DNA of 19,115 bases from GCA-003244245 sp039924425 (GCA_039924425.1 JBDTAX010000178.1:1-19115), one strand, 5' to 3'; shown: positions 7,340-15,217, counted from the first letter of the stretch. Notes: generated by a model from the sequence alone, not told the origin. Program-made: numbers and translations.

Positions 7340-8353
7340 TTAGCTCTGGTGGCGCTGGAGTCCTCCGGTGTCGAGGCTCTCGGCGGGTTCCATTGAGCCG
7401 TGCCGTTCGGCGGCAACGTCGGGTAAGTAGAAGCGTTGGGCGATCGCGGTGGGCAGGACCGCGGAAAGCACTACCACGGTGACTAGCACGGAGAACTGTG
7501 CCTTGGTGATGAGTCCGGCGGTGAACCCGTAGGTGGCTGAGATGGTGCCGAAGGTCAGTCCGGTGCTCATCAACAAGGTGGTGAACCCGGTATGGGGGCG
7601 GGCGAAGCGCCGCGCCAGTGGATACACCGCCACGGACTTGAGTAACAGTTTGATCGTGAGCAGGGCGCCGAGCAGGCCGAAGTTGGCGATTACCAGCGGC
7701 AGTGAGATGTTCATCCCGGAACGGAGGAAGAAAAACGGAGTCAGCAGCGCGAACGCAACCACCCGGAACCGCTGCTGAGTAGCGCGGTGCCGCTCGAAAG
7801 TGCGGGCGCAAGCCAAGCCGAGCAGGAACGCGGGCAGCACCGCGTGGCTGTGGGCCTGATCGCCCAACCACATCAGCACCAGCACCGTCCCGAGATCGGT
7901 CACGAACGTCGAACTCATGATCAATTTGCCGATCCGGGTGGCGTTCAGTCCGGTTTCCACCAGCACCGCGTCCACCACCGCCAGGGAGGTGGTGGACAGC
8001 GCGATCCCGCCGATCTGGGCGGCTTTCCAGTCCCAGCCGAACCCGTACCGGCCGGCCAGCAGCACCCCTGGCGAACGGCACGGCGAAGGACAACCCGCCG
8101 ATCAGCAGGCTGGGTGTCAGAGTGGCCCGCATCTGCCAGGGATCGACCTCCGCCCCAGCCAAAAACGTCAGCACCACACTGCCGAAACTGGCCAAAAACA
8201 CCAGCCAACCCGGACTGGCCAGGTGCAGAGTGTTCCCCACCACCGCGCCGGCGATGATCTCGATGATGGCCACCGACAGCCCAGCTCGACCGAGAACATG
8301 CTGGCTGCGAGCACTATGATCGCCAGTACCGCAGCCACGGAGAAGCTGCCCAT
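7340..8353 (-). pseudogene. CPA2-type cation/proton antiporter, frameshifted
   Basis: The reading starts at ATG 8353 (MGSFSVAAVLAIIVLAASMF) after AGGAG. It changes frame at about 8284 (VELG to LSVAIIEIIAGAVVGN) and again at about 8070 (LLIGGLSFAVPF to GVLLAGRYGFGW), then runs to 7340. Diagnostic family segments are ALSTTSLAVV, LPAFLLGLA, LLTPFFFLRSGMNISLP and LLMSTGLTFGTIS. Intact relatives, as I recall, carry a further stretch of roughly 70 residues between TDLGTVL and LMWLGDQAHSHAVL, so an internal deletion is also likely. The joined length is about 337 residues against about 400 expected. It would be an integral membrane Na+/H+ or K+/H+ exchanger if intact. Confidence 0.8.
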
Positions 8354-8359
8354 TGCCGT

Positions 8360-8390
8360 CTCCTGACAGTACAAGAACTCGTGTCAGGAG
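8360..8390 (-). promoter_or_regulatory. Inverted repeat covering the antiporter ribosome binding site
   Basis: CTCCTGACA (8360-8368) and TGTCAGGAG (8382-8390) are perfect nine-base arms around a 13-base loop. Read on the minus strand, the second arm ends in AGGAG, the Shine-Dalgarno sequence six bases before the antiporter ATG, and the first arm supplies the pairing CTCCT. In the transcript this hairpin would hide the ribosome binding site. As DNA it could instead be an operator. Confidence 0.5.
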
Positions 8391-8405
8391 CCATCGGCCC
8401 GGAAA

Positions 8406-8452
8406 GTGGCGGTTCGGGGTCCATCGCCAGCGTCCACCAATGAAACCGCCAC
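8406..8452. promoter_or_regulatory. Inverted repeat between the antiporter and glyA
   Basis: Perfect nine-base arms GTGGCGGTT (8406-8414) and AACCGCCAC (8444-8452), spacer 29 bases, inside the 203-base divergent region that precedes the serine-cycle operon. It is a candidate regulator-binding or looping site. No regulator gene adjoins it. Confidence 0.35.
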
Positions 8453-8505
8453 CTGGCCTCCTGGTCAACTCGGTGAGCAGGGGCGCGGTTCAGGAGTGAG
8501 AAGGG

Positions 8506-8556
8506 CTGTCTGTCCGGGCGCTGCGTCGATATGCTGCCTGGGGAGGGGGTTCGCCG
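8506..8556 (+). promoter_or_regulatory. Putative promoter and leader of the serine-cycle operon
   Basis: TATGCT at 8530-8535 is a plausible -10. It would start transcription about 15 bases before the ATG at 8557, with the purine-rich GGGGAGGGGG (8539-8548) as ribosome binding site. The stretch is conserved at 4920-4970. No glycine or tetrahydrofolate riboswitch is visible upstream. Confidence 0.4.
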
Positions 8557-9858
8557 ATGAGTGCTCTGCCCGCTGACCTGCCCGCTGACTTCTTCACCAG
8601 GCCGGTCGCCGAGGTCGACCCCGAGATCGCCGAGGTGCTGGCGAGCGAGCTCGCTCGCCAAGAGCACACCCTGGAGATGATCGCCTCGGAGAACTTCGTG
8701 CCGCAGGCCGTCCTGGACTGCCAGGGCTCAGTGCTCACCAACAAGTACGCGGAAGGCTACCCGGGCCGGCGGTACTACGGCGGTTGCGAGTACGTCGACG
8801 TCGCGGAGCAGCTGGCCATCGACCGCGCCAAGGAGCTGTTCGGGGCCGAACACGCCAACGTGCAGCCGCACAGCGGCGCCTCGGCCAACGCCATCGTCTA
8901 CAGCGCGCTGCTGGAACACGGCGACACGTTCCTGGGGATGAAGCTCGACCATGGCGGGCACCTCACGCACGGCATGCGGATCAACTTCTCCGGGTTGAAC
9001 TACCACGTGGTGCCCTACGGGGTGGACCGGGAGACCTCTCGGGTGGACATGGATGAGCTCCAACGGCTGGCGAAGGAGCACCGGCCGAAGATGATCCTCG
9101 CCGGCTGGTCGGCCTACCCCCGCCAGCTGGACTTCGCCCGCTTCCGCAAGATCGCCGACGAGGTGGGCGCCTACCTGTTCGTCGACATGGCGCACTTCGC
9201 CGGTCTGGTCGCGGCCGGTGAGCACCCCAACCCGGTGCCCTACGCCGACGTCGTCAGCACGACGATCCACAAGACGCTGGGCGGCCCGCGCAGCGGGATG
9301 ATCCTCTGCAAGGAGGAGTTCGCGAAAAAGATCAACTCGCGGACGTTCCCGGGCTGGCAGGGCGGCCCGCTGATGCACGTGATCGCCGCCAAGGCGGTGG
9401 CGCTGAAGATCGCAGCCTCGCCAGCGTTCCGGGAACGTCAACAGCGCACCCTCGCCGGCGCCCGGGCGCTCGCCGAGGAGATGCTCAGCGGTGGGCTCAA
9501 CGTCCTCACCGGCGGCACCGACGTCCATCTGGTGCTCGCCGACCTGCGGGAATCCCCACTGAACGGGCAGCAGGCCGAAGACCGGCTCGCCGAGGTCGGG
9601 ATCACCGTCAACCGCAACGCGGTGCCCTTCGACCCCCGGCCGCCAGCCGTCGCGTCCGGCCTGCGGATCGGGACCGCCCCACTGGCCACCCGAGGTCTAG
9701 GGGAAAGCGATTTCCGCGAGATCGGAAAGATCATTACCGAAGCGCTCACCGGTGATCTGGACGACGCGAAGCGTGCGTCGCTCGCTGAGCGCACCCGGGC
9801 GCTCGCCAAACGCTACCCGCTGTACCCACAACTCGCGCCCAACCTCGAAGGACGGTGA
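8557..9858 (+). CDS. glyA: Serine hydroxymethyltransferase (serine cycle)
   Basis: PLP enzyme that adds the C1 unit of methylene-tetrahydrofolate to glycine to form serine, the entry step of the serine cycle. At 433 residues it is full length. Landmarks: LEMIASENFVP near residues 39-49, NKYAEGYPGRRYYGGCEYVD at 62-81, the D210-H213 region FVDMAHFAGLVAAG, and the PLP-binding VSTTIHKTLGGPRSG with Lys239. It is the first gene of a six-gene co-directional operon, and its stop codon overlaps the GTG start of sgaA. The sequence alone cannot tell a serine-cycle copy from a housekeeping copy; the assignment rests on the operon. A second glyA elsewhere in the genome would support it. Confidence 0.97.
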   Translation: MSALPADLPADFFTRPVAEVDPEIAEVLASELARQEHTLEMIASENFVPQAVLDCQGSVLTNKYAEGYPGRRYYGGCEYVDVAEQLAIDRAKELFGAEHANVQPHSGASANAIVYSALLEHGDTFLGMKLDHGGHLTHGMRINFSGLNYHVVPYGVDRETSRVDMDELQRLAKEHRPKMILAGWSAYPRQLDFARFRKIADEVGAYLFVDMAHFAGLVAAGEHPNPVPYADVVSTTIHKTLGGPRSGMILCKEEFAKKINSRTFPGWQGGPLMHVIAAKAVALKIAASPAFRERQQRTLAGARALAEEMLSGGLNVLTGGTDVHLVLADLRESPLNGQQAEDRLAEVGITVNRNAVPFDPRPPAVASGLRIGTAPLATRGLGESDFREIGKIITEALTGDLDDAKRASLAERTRALAKRYPLYPQLAPNLEGR

Positions 9859-11072
9859 CGGCCATGCCCCCCGGACCCCTGCACTTGTTCATTCCCGGCC
9901 CGACCAATGTCCCGGACGCGGTGCGCCGCGCCATGAACGTCCCGATGCAGGACCACCGGGCACTGGATTTCCCGGAGCTGACCCTGCCGCTGTTCGCCGA
10001 CCTGAAGAAAGTTTTCGCCAACGAGACCGGCCGGGTCTTCATGTACCCGTCCTCGGGCAGCGGCGCGTGGGAGGCGGCGATCAGCAACACCCTCAACCGG
10101 GGCGACCGGGTGCTGATGTCGCGTTTCGGCCAGTTCTCCCAGCTCTGGGCCAGCATGGCGCAGCGGCTGGGCCTGGACGTGATCTGCGTCGACCGGCCGT
10201 GGGGCGAGGGCGTCCCGTTGGAGGACTACGCGCGCCACCTGAGCGAGGACAAGACCATCAAGGGTGTCTTCGCCTGCCACAACGAGACGGCCACCGGGGT
10301 GACCTCCGACATCGCCGCCCTCCGGCGGGTGATGGACGAGGCCGGCTCGGACGCGCTGCTGTTCGTCGACGCGGTGTCCTCGCTGGGCTCGATCCCGTTC
10401 GAGCAGGAGGCGTGGGGTGTCGACCTAGCGGTGGCCGGCTCGCAGAAAGGCTTGATGCTGCCCCCTGGGCTGGCCATGCTCGGGGTCAGCGCCAAGGCGC
10501 TGGAGGCGCACCAGTCCTCGACGATGCCGCGCTGCTACTTCAGCTTCGAGGACATGACCAAGACCAACGACCTCGGTTACTTCCCCTACACCCCGCCCAC
10601 GCCGATGCTGCACGGCCTGCGGTGCTCGCTGGACCTGTTGTTCGCCGAGGGCTTGGCCCAGGTGTTCCAGCGCCACCACCGGCTCGCCGAGGGGATCCGG
10701 CGCGGAGTGGGCGCGCTGGGCCTGTCGCTGTGCGCGCTGGAACCACGGTGGTACTCCGACACGGTCACGGCGATCCGCACCCCGGAGGGCGTGGACTCCG
10801 CCGAGGTCTGCCGGATCGGCTTCCACCGCTACCGCACGTCGTTCGGGGGCGGGCTGTCCAAGGTGGCCGGCGTGGTGTTCCGGATCGGCCACCTCGGCGA
10901 TCTCAACGAGGTGATGTGTCTGGCCGCGCTGGCCAGCGCCGAGATGTCGCTGGCCGACGCAGGGGCCAAGGTGGAGCTCGGGGCCGGTGTCGCGGCGGCG
11001 CAGGAATATTATCGCGGCGCGATCACGGCGCTGGAGGCCGACTCGAGTTCCTCCGAAGGAGGAGCCCGTTGA
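9855..11072 (+). CDS. sgaA: Serine-glyoxylate aminotransferase
   Basis: PLP-dependent class V aminotransferase that converts serine plus glyoxylate to hydroxypyruvate plus glycine, regenerating the C1 acceptor. It has 405 residues. It opens with the family's HLFIPGPTNVPDAVRRAM, has YPSSGSGAWEAAISN at 64-78, HNETATGV at 142-149, the PLP-anchoring aspartate in LLFVDAVSSLGS, and AGSQKGLMLPPGLAM with Lys198 as the Schiff-base lysine. The start is GTG at 9855, overlapping the glyA stop as GTGA; ATG at 9864 is an alternative. The next gene starts inside its own stop codon. Related alanine-glyoxylate aminotransferases share the fold, but the start motif and the neighbours favour the serine-cycle enzyme. 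Confidence 0.93.
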   Translation: MTAMPPGPLHLFIPGPTNVPDAVRRAMNVPMQDHRALDFPELTLPLFADLKKVFANETGRVFMYPSSGSGAWEAAISNTLNRGDRVLMSRFGQFSQLWASMAQRLGLDVICVDRPWGEGVPLEDYARHLSEDKTIKGVFACHNETATGVTSDIAALRRVMDEAGSDALLFVDAVSSLGSIPFEQEAWGVDLAVAGSQKGLMLPPGLAMLGVSAKALEAHQSSTMPRCYFSFEDMTKTNDLGYFPYTPPTPMLHGLRCSLDLLFAEGLAQVFQRHHRLAEGIRRGVGALGLSLCALEPRWYSDTVTAIRTPEGVDSAEVCRIGFHRYRTSFGGGLSKVAGVVFRIGHLGDLNEVMCLAALASAEMSLADAGAKVELGAGVAAAQEYYRGAITALEADSSSSEGGAR

Positions 11073-12049
11073 GCCACACTCTGCATCCAATGCGCCGGGC
11101 ACGGCTGCAGCGCAGTGAGCTCGCGGTGCCGGGATCGAACACCACCTTCATCGACAAGGCCGCGAACAGCGCGGCCGACGTCGTGTTCCTCGATCTGGAA
11201 GACGCGGTAGCCCCCGCGGACAAGGAGCGGGCCCGCCGCAACGTCATTGAGGCGCTGCGCGACATCGACTGGGCGGCCAAGGGCAAGACGGTGTCGGTGC
11301 GGATCAACGGCCTGGACACCCATTACATGTATCGCGACGTCATCGACGTGATGGAGCAGGCCGGGGATCGGGTGCACACCATCCTGGTGCCCAAGGTCGG
11401 GGTGCCGGCGGATCTGTACTGCGTGGAGACGCTCATCAACCAGGTGGAGCAAGCCAAGGGTTACCCGAACAAGGTCGGTGTCGAGGCGCTGATCGAGACC
11501 GCGCTGGGGATGGCGAACGTGGAAGCCATCGCGAGCAGTCCCGGCCGGTTGGAGGCATTGCACTTCGGGGTGGCCGACTACGCCGCGAGCAACCGGGCCC
11601 GCACCGTGAGCATCGGTGGCCTGAACCCGGATTACCCCGGTGACCAGTGGCATTTCGCGCTGTCCCGGATGATCGTGGCCTGCCGGGCCTACGGACTGCG
11701 CCCGATCGACGGCCCGTTCGGCGACTTTTCCGACCCCGAGGGTTATCGCGCCGGTGCCCGGCGAGCGGCGGCGCTGGGCGCTGAGGGCAAATGGGCGATC
11801 CATCCCAGCCAGGTCGAGCTGGCCAATGAGGTGTTCAGCCCGCCCGAAGCCGAAGTCGAGCGGGCGCGGCGCATCGTCGAGGCACTGGCCGAGGCCGCGG
11901 CGCAGGGCAAGGGCGCGGCGGCGGTGGATGGCAAGATGATCGACGCGGCCTCCGAGCGGATGGCCCAGACCGTGATCGAGTTGGATGAGGCGATCCGGGC
12001 CGCAGCCAGCGGCGGGGCGATCCGGGCCCACTCGGTGGACGCGGGCTAG
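11069..12049 (+). CDS. mclA: L-malyl-CoA lyase
   Basis: HpcH/HpaI (CitE-like) aldolase that splits malyl-CoA into acetyl-CoA and glyoxylate, the defining cleavage of the serine cycle. The TTG at 11069 overlaps the sgaA stop (TTGA) and follows GGAGGA by five bases, giving 326 residues; ATG 11090 is an alternative. Landmarks: LQRSELAVPGSN, the metal-site region VVFLDLEDAVAP, VRINGLDTHYMYRDV, ILVPKVGVPAD, EALIETALGMANVEAI, HFGVADYAAS and GPFGDFSDPEGY...GKWAIHPSQVELANEVF. The sequence is strikingly like my recollection of the Methylobacterium enzyme, but the loop after VSIGGLNPDY seems shorter by some 15 residues. A citramalyl-CoA or other CitE role is less likely given mtkAB next door. Confidence 0.93.
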   Translation: MSHTLHPMRRARLQRSELAVPGSNTTFIDKAANSAADVVFLDLEDAVAPADKERARRNVIEALRDIDWAAKGKTVSVRINGLDTHYMYRDVIDVMEQAGDRVHTILVPKVGVPADLYCVETLINQVEQAKGYPNKVGVEALIETALGMANVEAIASSPGRLEALHFGVADYAASNRARTVSIGGLNPDYPGDQWHFALSRMIVACRAYGLRPIDGPFGDFSDPEGYRAGARRAAALGAEGKWAIHPSQVELANEVFSPPEAEVERARRIVEALAEAAAQGKGAAAVDGKMIDAASERMAQTVIELDEAIRAAASGGAIRAHSVDAG

Positions 12050-12058
12050 CGGGGCGCC

Positions 12059-13228
12059 ATGGACATTCACGAGTATCAGGCCAAGGAGATTTTGGCCCGC
12101 TTCGGAGTTCCCGTCCCGCGCGGTGGCCTGGCCTACAACCCTGAGCAGGCGTCCTACCGGTGCACCGAGATCGGCGGGTCGGCCTGGGTGGTCAAAGCTC
12201 AGGTGCACACCGGTGGCCGCGGCAACGCCGGCGGGGTGCGGCTGTGTCATTCCGACTGCGCGGTGCAAGACGCCGCGAGTGCGATGTTCGGCCAGCGGCT
12301 GGTCACTGCACAGTCCGGGCCGGACGGCAAGCTGATCTACCGGGTGTACGTCGAGGAGGCCACCGACATTGCCCGCGAGTTGTATTTCTGCATCGTGCTG
12401 GACCGCCGCAGCGAGCGGGTGGTGATCATTACGTCGGCGCAGGGCGGCGTGGAGATCGAGGAACTGGCGGCCACCAAACCCGAGGCGCTGGTGCGCACGA
12501 CGATCGACCCCGCCGCGGGGTTCCTGGAGTTCCAGGCCCGGGAGATCGCGTTCACGCTGGGCCTGCGACCGGGGCAGATCGCCGAGGCCAGCCGGATCTT
12601 TCGCCGGGCTTACCGTGCCTTCCGCGACCTGGACGCCACCCTGCTGGAGATCAACCCGCTGGCCGTGACGGGCACTGGTGGCATCGTCGCGCTGGACGCC
12701 AAGATGTCCTTCGACGACAACGCGCTGTTTCGCCACCCCGACATCTCCGAGCTGCGCGACCGCAGCCAGGAAGACGCCCGGGAGAGCCACGCGGCCGACC
12801 GCGGGTTGGCCTACGTCGGCTTGTCGGGCAACATCGGTTGCATCATCAACGGCGCTGGCCTGGCGATGGCGACCATGGACATGATCAAAATCGCGGGCGG
12901 GGAACCGGCGAACTTCCTAGACATCGGTGGTGGCGCGTCGCCAGCGCGGGTTCTCAAGGCCTTCCGCGCGGTGCTGCGGGACACCGGCGTCAAGGTGATG
13001 TTGATTAACATCTTCGCGGGCATCAACCGCTGTGACTGGGTCGCCGAGGGCATCGTGACCGCGTTCAAGGAGATCGACGTCACGATCCCGGTGGTGGTGC
13101 GGCTGGCCGGCACGCACGTCGAGCAGGGCCAGCGAATCCTGAATGATTCCGGGCTGCCCATCATCACCGCGGACACCCTGGCGGAGGCGGCCCACAAAGC
13201 CGTCACCGCCGTGCGCGCTAGCGACTAA
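12059..13228 (+). CDS. mtkA: Malate-CoA ligase (malate thiokinase) beta subunit
   Basis: ATP-grasp subunit that, with MtkB, makes malyl-CoA from malate, CoA and ATP. It has 389 residues. The start MDIHEYQAKEILARFGVPVP is typical of the succinyl-CoA synthetase beta family. Further landmarks are VVKAQVHTGGRGNAGGV, LEINPLAVTG, ALDAKMSFDDNALFRHPDI and INGAGLAMATMDMIKIAGGE followed by FLDIGGGASP and INIFAGINRCDWVAEGIV. The general motifs are shared with SucC. The SFDDNALFRH and NRCDWVAEG segments, together with mclA upstream, point to malate thiokinase. It starts nine bases after the mclA stop with a weak ribosome binding site. Succinate activity cannot be excluded from sequence. Confidence 0.93.
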   Translation: MDIHEYQAKEILARFGVPVPRGGLAYNPEQASYRCTEIGGSAWVVKAQVHTGGRGNAGGVRLCHSDCAVQDAASAMFGQRLVTAQSGPDGKLIYRVYVEEATDIARELYFCIVLDRRSERVVIITSAQGGVEIEELAATKPEALVRTTIDPAAGFLEFQAREIAFTLGLRPGQIAEASRIFRRAYRAFRDLDATLLEINPLAVTGTGGIVALDAKMSFDDNALFRHPDISELRDRSQEDARESHAADRGLAYVGLSGNIGCIINGAGLAMATMDMIKIAGGEPANFLDIGGGASPARVLKAFRAVLRDTGVKVMLINIFAGINRCDWVAEGIVTAFKEIDVTIPVVVRLAGTHVEQGQRILNDSGLPIITADTLAEAAHKAVTAVRASD

Positions 13229-13237
13229 CGGGGGATC

Positions 13238-14164
13238 ATGGCAATCCTGATCGACGAGCACACCCGAGTGGTGGTGCAGGGCATCACCGGCGGCATCGGG
13301 CGCTTCCATGCCGAGGAGATGATCGACTACGGCACCACTGTGGTCGCGGGCGTCACTCCAGGCAAGGGCGGCGAGCGCGTGCTGGACCGTCCGGTGTTCA
13401 ACACCGTGAAAGACGCCGTGGCGCACACCGGGGCGAGTGCGGCGATCGTGTTCGTGCCGCCGCCGTTCGCCGCCGACTCCATCATGGAAGCCGCCGACGC
13501 CGGGATCCGGTTCTGTGTCTGCGTCACCGACGGCATTCCGCTGCAGGACATGATGCGGGTCAAGCGCTACATGCGGCGCTATAAGGCCCGAGCGCGGATG
13601 ACGCTCACCGGGCCGAACTGCGCGGGCACCATCTCACCCGGGCGGGCTCTGCTGGGCATCATGCCCGGCCATATCTACCTGCCCGGGCGAATCGGGATAG
13701 TCAGTCGCTCGGGCACGCTGGGCTACGAGGCCGCGTCCCAAATGAAGGCGCGGGGCATCGGGGTGTCCACCTCCGTCGGCATCGGTGGCGACCCCGTCAA
13801 CGGGACCTCGTTCCGCGACCACCTGGAACTGTTCGAAGCCGACCCGGACACCGACGCGGTGGTCATGGTCGGTGAGATCGGTGGGCCACAGGAAGCCGAG
13901 GGCGCCGATTACGTGCGGGCGCACATGACCAAACCGGTGATCGCCTACATCGCCGGTTTGTCCGCTCCCAAGGGCCGTAAGATGGGCCACGCCGGCGCGA
14001 TTGTGTCCGCCGTCGGGGAATCCGCGCAGGAGAAAACAGAACTCCTGGCCGCCGCCGGCATCACGATGGCACCCAACCCGTCGTGCATCGGTGAGACCGT
14101 GGCGCGGGTGCTGTCCGAGCATGGCCTGGTTGGTGGCTCTTCAAGGGCGGCCATGTCGCGCTGA
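13238..14164 (+). CDS. mtkB: Malate-CoA ligase (malate thiokinase) alpha subunit
   Basis: CoA-binding, phosphohistidine subunit of malate thiokinase, 308 residues. The N-terminal Rossmann CoA-binding domain has VVVQGITGGIGRFHAEEMI and VVAGVTPGKGG. TGPNCAGTISPGRALLGIMP and GIVSRSGTLGYEAASQM follow. The catalytic His251 lies in GRKMGHAGAIVSAVGESAQE. The start at 13238 follows GGGGGA and is nine bases from the mtkA stop, so the two subunits are co-translated. Compared with SucD the segment DMMRVKRYMRRYKARARM is characteristic of the MtkB branch as I recall it. The C-terminus adds a short Ser/Arg-rich tail. Confidence 0.93.
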   Translation: MAILIDEHTRVVVQGITGGIGRFHAEEMIDYGTTVVAGVTPGKGGERVLDRPVFNTVKDAVAHTGASAAIVFVPPPFAADSIMEAADAGIRFCVCVTDGIPLQDMMRVKRYMRRYKARARMTLTGPNCAGTISPGRALLGIMPGHIYLPGRIGIVSRSGTLGYEAASQMKARGIGVSTSVGIGGDPVNGTSFRDHLELFEADPDTDAVVMVGEIGGPQEAEGADYVRAHMTKPVIAYIAGLSAPKGRKMGHAGAIVSAVGESAQEKTELLAAAGITMAPNPSCIGETVARVLSEHGLVGGSSRAAMSR

Positions 14165-14181
14165 ACTGTTGGAGGATCGCC

Positions 14182-15150
14182 GTGGATGAACCCGTTATCG
14201 TCGTCACCCGGCGCTGGCCGGCCCCGGTCGAGGAGGAGCTGGCCCGGCGCTTCAGCCAAGTCCGGTTCAACACCGACGACGTCCCGCTTGGGCCCGTCGG
14301 GTTGCGCGCCGCGCTGGAGCAGGCCGACGTGGTGCTGCCCACCGTGTCCGATCGGCTGGGTGCTGAGCTGTTCGACGGCGAGCTGCGGACCAGGTTCCTG
14401 GGCAACTTCGGCGTCGGCTACAACCACATCGACACCACCGCCGCGGCCAAGGCCGGGATCGTCGTCACCAACACCCCGCGGGTGCTCACCGACACCACCG
14501 CGGACACCACGATGACGTTGTTGCTGATGGTCGCCCGCCGGGCCGGCGAGGGCGAGCGCGAGGTCCGCGCCGGACACTGGACCGGCTGGCGGCCCACCCA
14601 CATGATGGGCGCCGACGTCACCGGCAAGACACTGGGCATCCTGGGCATGGGCCGGATCGGGGTCGCGGTGGCCCGCCGCGGGCACTTCGGTTTCGGCATG
14701 CCGGTGGTCTTCTACGACCCGGCCGACTTCGAGCCCGAGCACGGCATACCCGGCGCCCGGCGCGTCGACAGCATCGAGGAGGTGCTGACCGTCGCCGACT
14801 TCGTGTCGCTGCACATGCCCGGCGGCGCCGAGAACGCCCACCTCATCAATGCCACGGCGCTGGCCCGGATGAAGCCCACCGCGTTTTTGATCAACAGTGC
14901 TCGCGGCGATGTCATCGACCAGCGAGCGCTGATCGCCGCACTGCGCACCGGGACGATCGCCGGCGCCGGGCTCGACGTCTACGAGGGCGAACCCGATGTC
15001 CCGCAGGCGCTGCGGGAGCTGGATAACGCCGTGCTGCTGCCCCACCTAGGCAGCGCAACTCTGGAAACCCGCACCGCCATGGGCATGCTCGTGCTGGACA
15101 ACCTCCAAGACTTCCTCGAAGGCCGCGAGCCATCCTGCCGCGTGGCGTGA
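14182..15150 (+). CDS. hprA: Hydroxypyruvate/glyoxylate reductase (D-2-hydroxyacid dehydrogenase)
   Basis: Reduces hydroxypyruvate to D-glycerate in the serine cycle and can usually also reduce glyoxylate. It has 322 residues from a GTG start preceded by GGAGG. The NAD(P)-binding loop is GILGMGRIG at residues 152-160. The catalytic triad of the D-2-hydroxyacid dehydrogenase family is present as R241 (INSARGDVID), E270 (DVYEGEP) and H288 (LLPHLGSAT). The substrate-loop motif NFGVGYNHID is at 75-84. Family members act on several 2-keto acids; the operon context sets the likely substrate. It is the last gene of the operon and is followed by a strong hairpin. The gene is intact and close in codon use to its neighbours. 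Confidence 0.88.
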   Translation: MDEPVIVVTRRWPAPVEEELARRFSQVRFNTDDVPLGPVGLRAALEQADVVLPTVSDRLGAELFDGELRTRFLGNFGVGYNHIDTTAAAKAGIVVTNTPRVLTDTTADTTMTLLLMVARRAGEGEREVRAGHWTGWRPTHMMGADVTGKTLGILGMGRIGVAVARRGHFGFGMPVVFYDPADFEPEHGIPGARRVDSIEEVLTVADFVSLHMPGGAENAHLINATALARMKPTAFLINSARGDVIDQRALIAALRTGTIAGAGLDVYEGEPDVPQALRELDNAVLLPHLGSATLETRTAMGMLVLDNLQDFLEGREPSCRVA

Positions 15151-15190
15151 GTTGAACAGACTGGCCGAAGGTGAGCTTGCAGTATTGCCA

Positions 15191-15209
15191 GGACTAGGTG
15201 GTTTAGTCC
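15191..15209. terminator. Short hairpin after hprA
   Basis: GGACTA and TAGTCC form a six-pair stem around a seven-base loop, 40 bases after the hprA stop and just ahead of the larger hairpin. It may assist termination. Confidence 0.3.
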
Positions 15210-15217
15210 GGCATGAG

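Noticed and set aside
8354..8556. Glycine or tetrahydrofolate riboswitch before glyA
   Set aside because: The likely leader is only about 15 bases and no conserved aptamer core is present.
4920..8563. Composite transposon or insertion sequence bounded by the 58-base direct repeats
   Set aside because: No transposase, no terminal inverted repeats and no target-site duplication are visible, and the repeat contents are promoter-like rather than element ends.
9752..11068. The upstream extension of the mclA frame through glyA and sgaA, which would make a 765-residue product
   Set aside because: The extension is out of frame with two clear enzymes and is Arg/Gly/Pro-rich; only the part from 11069 is real.
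11009..12790. 593-codon open frame on the minus strand opposite mclA and mtkA
   Set aside because: It is an antisense shadow created by GC-rich third positions; it has low-complexity composition, no family motif and no ribosome binding site, while the plus-strand genes are unmistakable.
13945..15045. 366-codon minus-strand frame opposite hprA
   Set aside because: Shadow of hprA, with repetitive His/Gln/Asp composition and no motifs.
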